DNA from: JADLGL01 sp963823045
Lineage (GTDB): Bacteria; Pseudomonadota; Alphaproteobacteria; Rhizobiales; Kaistiaceae
Assembly (NCBI GenBank): GCA_963823045.1
Contig: CAWGKA010000013.1
Coordinates: forward strand, 1 to 35,299
Reading direction: 5' to 3'
Length of the DNA: 35,299 nucleotides
A model generated the notes under the pieces. The model made no database searches, was not told the origin of the DNA, and saw only the letters and a program-made list of their open reading frames with translations. The translations under genes were made by a program, and so were the position numbers. Numbering within the stretch: position 1 is the first letter of the stretch; each line of letters starts with the position of its first letter. Shown here in pieces: positions 35,052-35,299 of the stretch.

Positions 35052-35299
35052 AGACTAGTCCCGACGGATTCCGTCGTTGCCTCCGGCGCCGCCTCGTCGA
35101 TCGCCGGATTGAGCACGGCGCGAAGCGCGCGCTCCTCATCCGTAAACTCGCCGACCTTGGTGGCGACGTCGCCCCAGTTCGGAGCCGGCGCTTCCTCGGT
35201 GCCGTTGAAGGCGTGGGCGATACGGTCGAACAACGCCTGGCGGCCTTCAGGGTCGGCGTCGAGGATGATCCAGGCGACGGCCCCGATTGTGAAGGTGAC
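35048..35299 (-). CDS. C-terminal part of an unknown protein (runs off the window)
   Basis: The frame is open from the window edge to a TAG at 35048-35050: VTFTIGAVAWIILDADPEGR, then LFDRIAHAFNGTEEAP, an acidic and Ala/Glu-rich stretch, and a tail ending in VGTSL. I recognise no family. The start lies outside. It converges on fabI with a four-base overlap. The tail looks disordered. Confidence 0.5.
   Translation of the reverse strand, partial: VTFTIGAVAWIILDADPEGRQALFDRIAHAFNGTEEAPAPNWGDVATKVGEFTDEERALRAVLNPAIDEAAPEATTESVGTSL

Noticed and set aside
1..35299. CRISPR arrays, prophage genes, toxin-antitoxin pairs or defence systems
   Set aside because: No regularly spaced repeats, phage structural genes, or recognisable toxin or defence domains were seen on either strand.

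Overview
The window is high-GC DNA from an alphaproteobacterium, most likely of the order Hyphomicrobiales (Rhizobiales). This rests on gene content and order that I recognise without any database search: irr divergent from fabA-fabB-fabI, a class I lysyl-tRNA synthetase (lysK) beside a TerB-family gene, a PdhS-type kinase beside tRNA-His, a tRNA-His with A73 and no encoded G-1, and DUF3422 and TIGR01459-type HAD proteins. I cannot name the genus.

Layout. 1-1.4 kb: a sigma-54 activator on the minus strand, broken by indels and one stop. 1.5-4.2 kb (+): HAD phosphatase, ribF and a lipoprotein with a C-terminal W-x20-W repeat. 4.2-10.4 kb (-): malate synthase, DUF3422 membrane protein, 1-Cys peroxiredoxin, glutamate-cysteine ligase, rsmE. 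10.5-13.6 kb: xseA (+), then a 1.5 kb unit of visibly lower GC carrying one Tat-exported protein of unknown function, then tRNA-His (-). An imperfect direct repeat that includes the tRNA 3' end flanks this unit. 13.8-22.5 kb (+): PdhS-type kinase, ferric-iron binding protein and permease (no ATPase follows), AsmA-like protein, glucokinase. 22.5-25.6 kb (-): CoxG-like protein, bfd, bfr and a glycerol-kinase-like protein that has lost most substrate-site residues. 25.7-28.9 kb (+): rRNA-type methyltransferase, TrmH methyltransferase, lspA, periplasmic solute-binding protein. 28.9-35.3 kb: terB (-), lysK (+), SH3-domain protein (+), irr (-), fabA-fabB-fabI (+) and the end of an unknown gene (-).

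How the genes work together. Iron is a recurring theme: ferric uptake (fbpAB), storage and release (bfr/bfd) and the regulator Irr. fabA, fabB and fabI form the unsaturated fatty acid and elongation cluster. The 25.7-28 kb set serves RNA modification and lipoprotein processing. gshA and the peroxiredoxin serve redox defence.

Sequence quality. Many frames are broken by single-base indels, several in short homopolymers (lspA CCC to CC, the solute-binding protein GGGGG to GGGG, the activator AAAA to AAA). Breaks are dense at 0-1.4 kb and 29.5-35 kb and sparse between. The broken genes include lysK, fabA, fabB, fabI, lspA and ribF, so I read most breaks as sequencing or assembly error, not decay. 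The two observations I would follow up first are the repeat-flanked unit at tRNA-His and the degenerate glycerol-kinase homologue.
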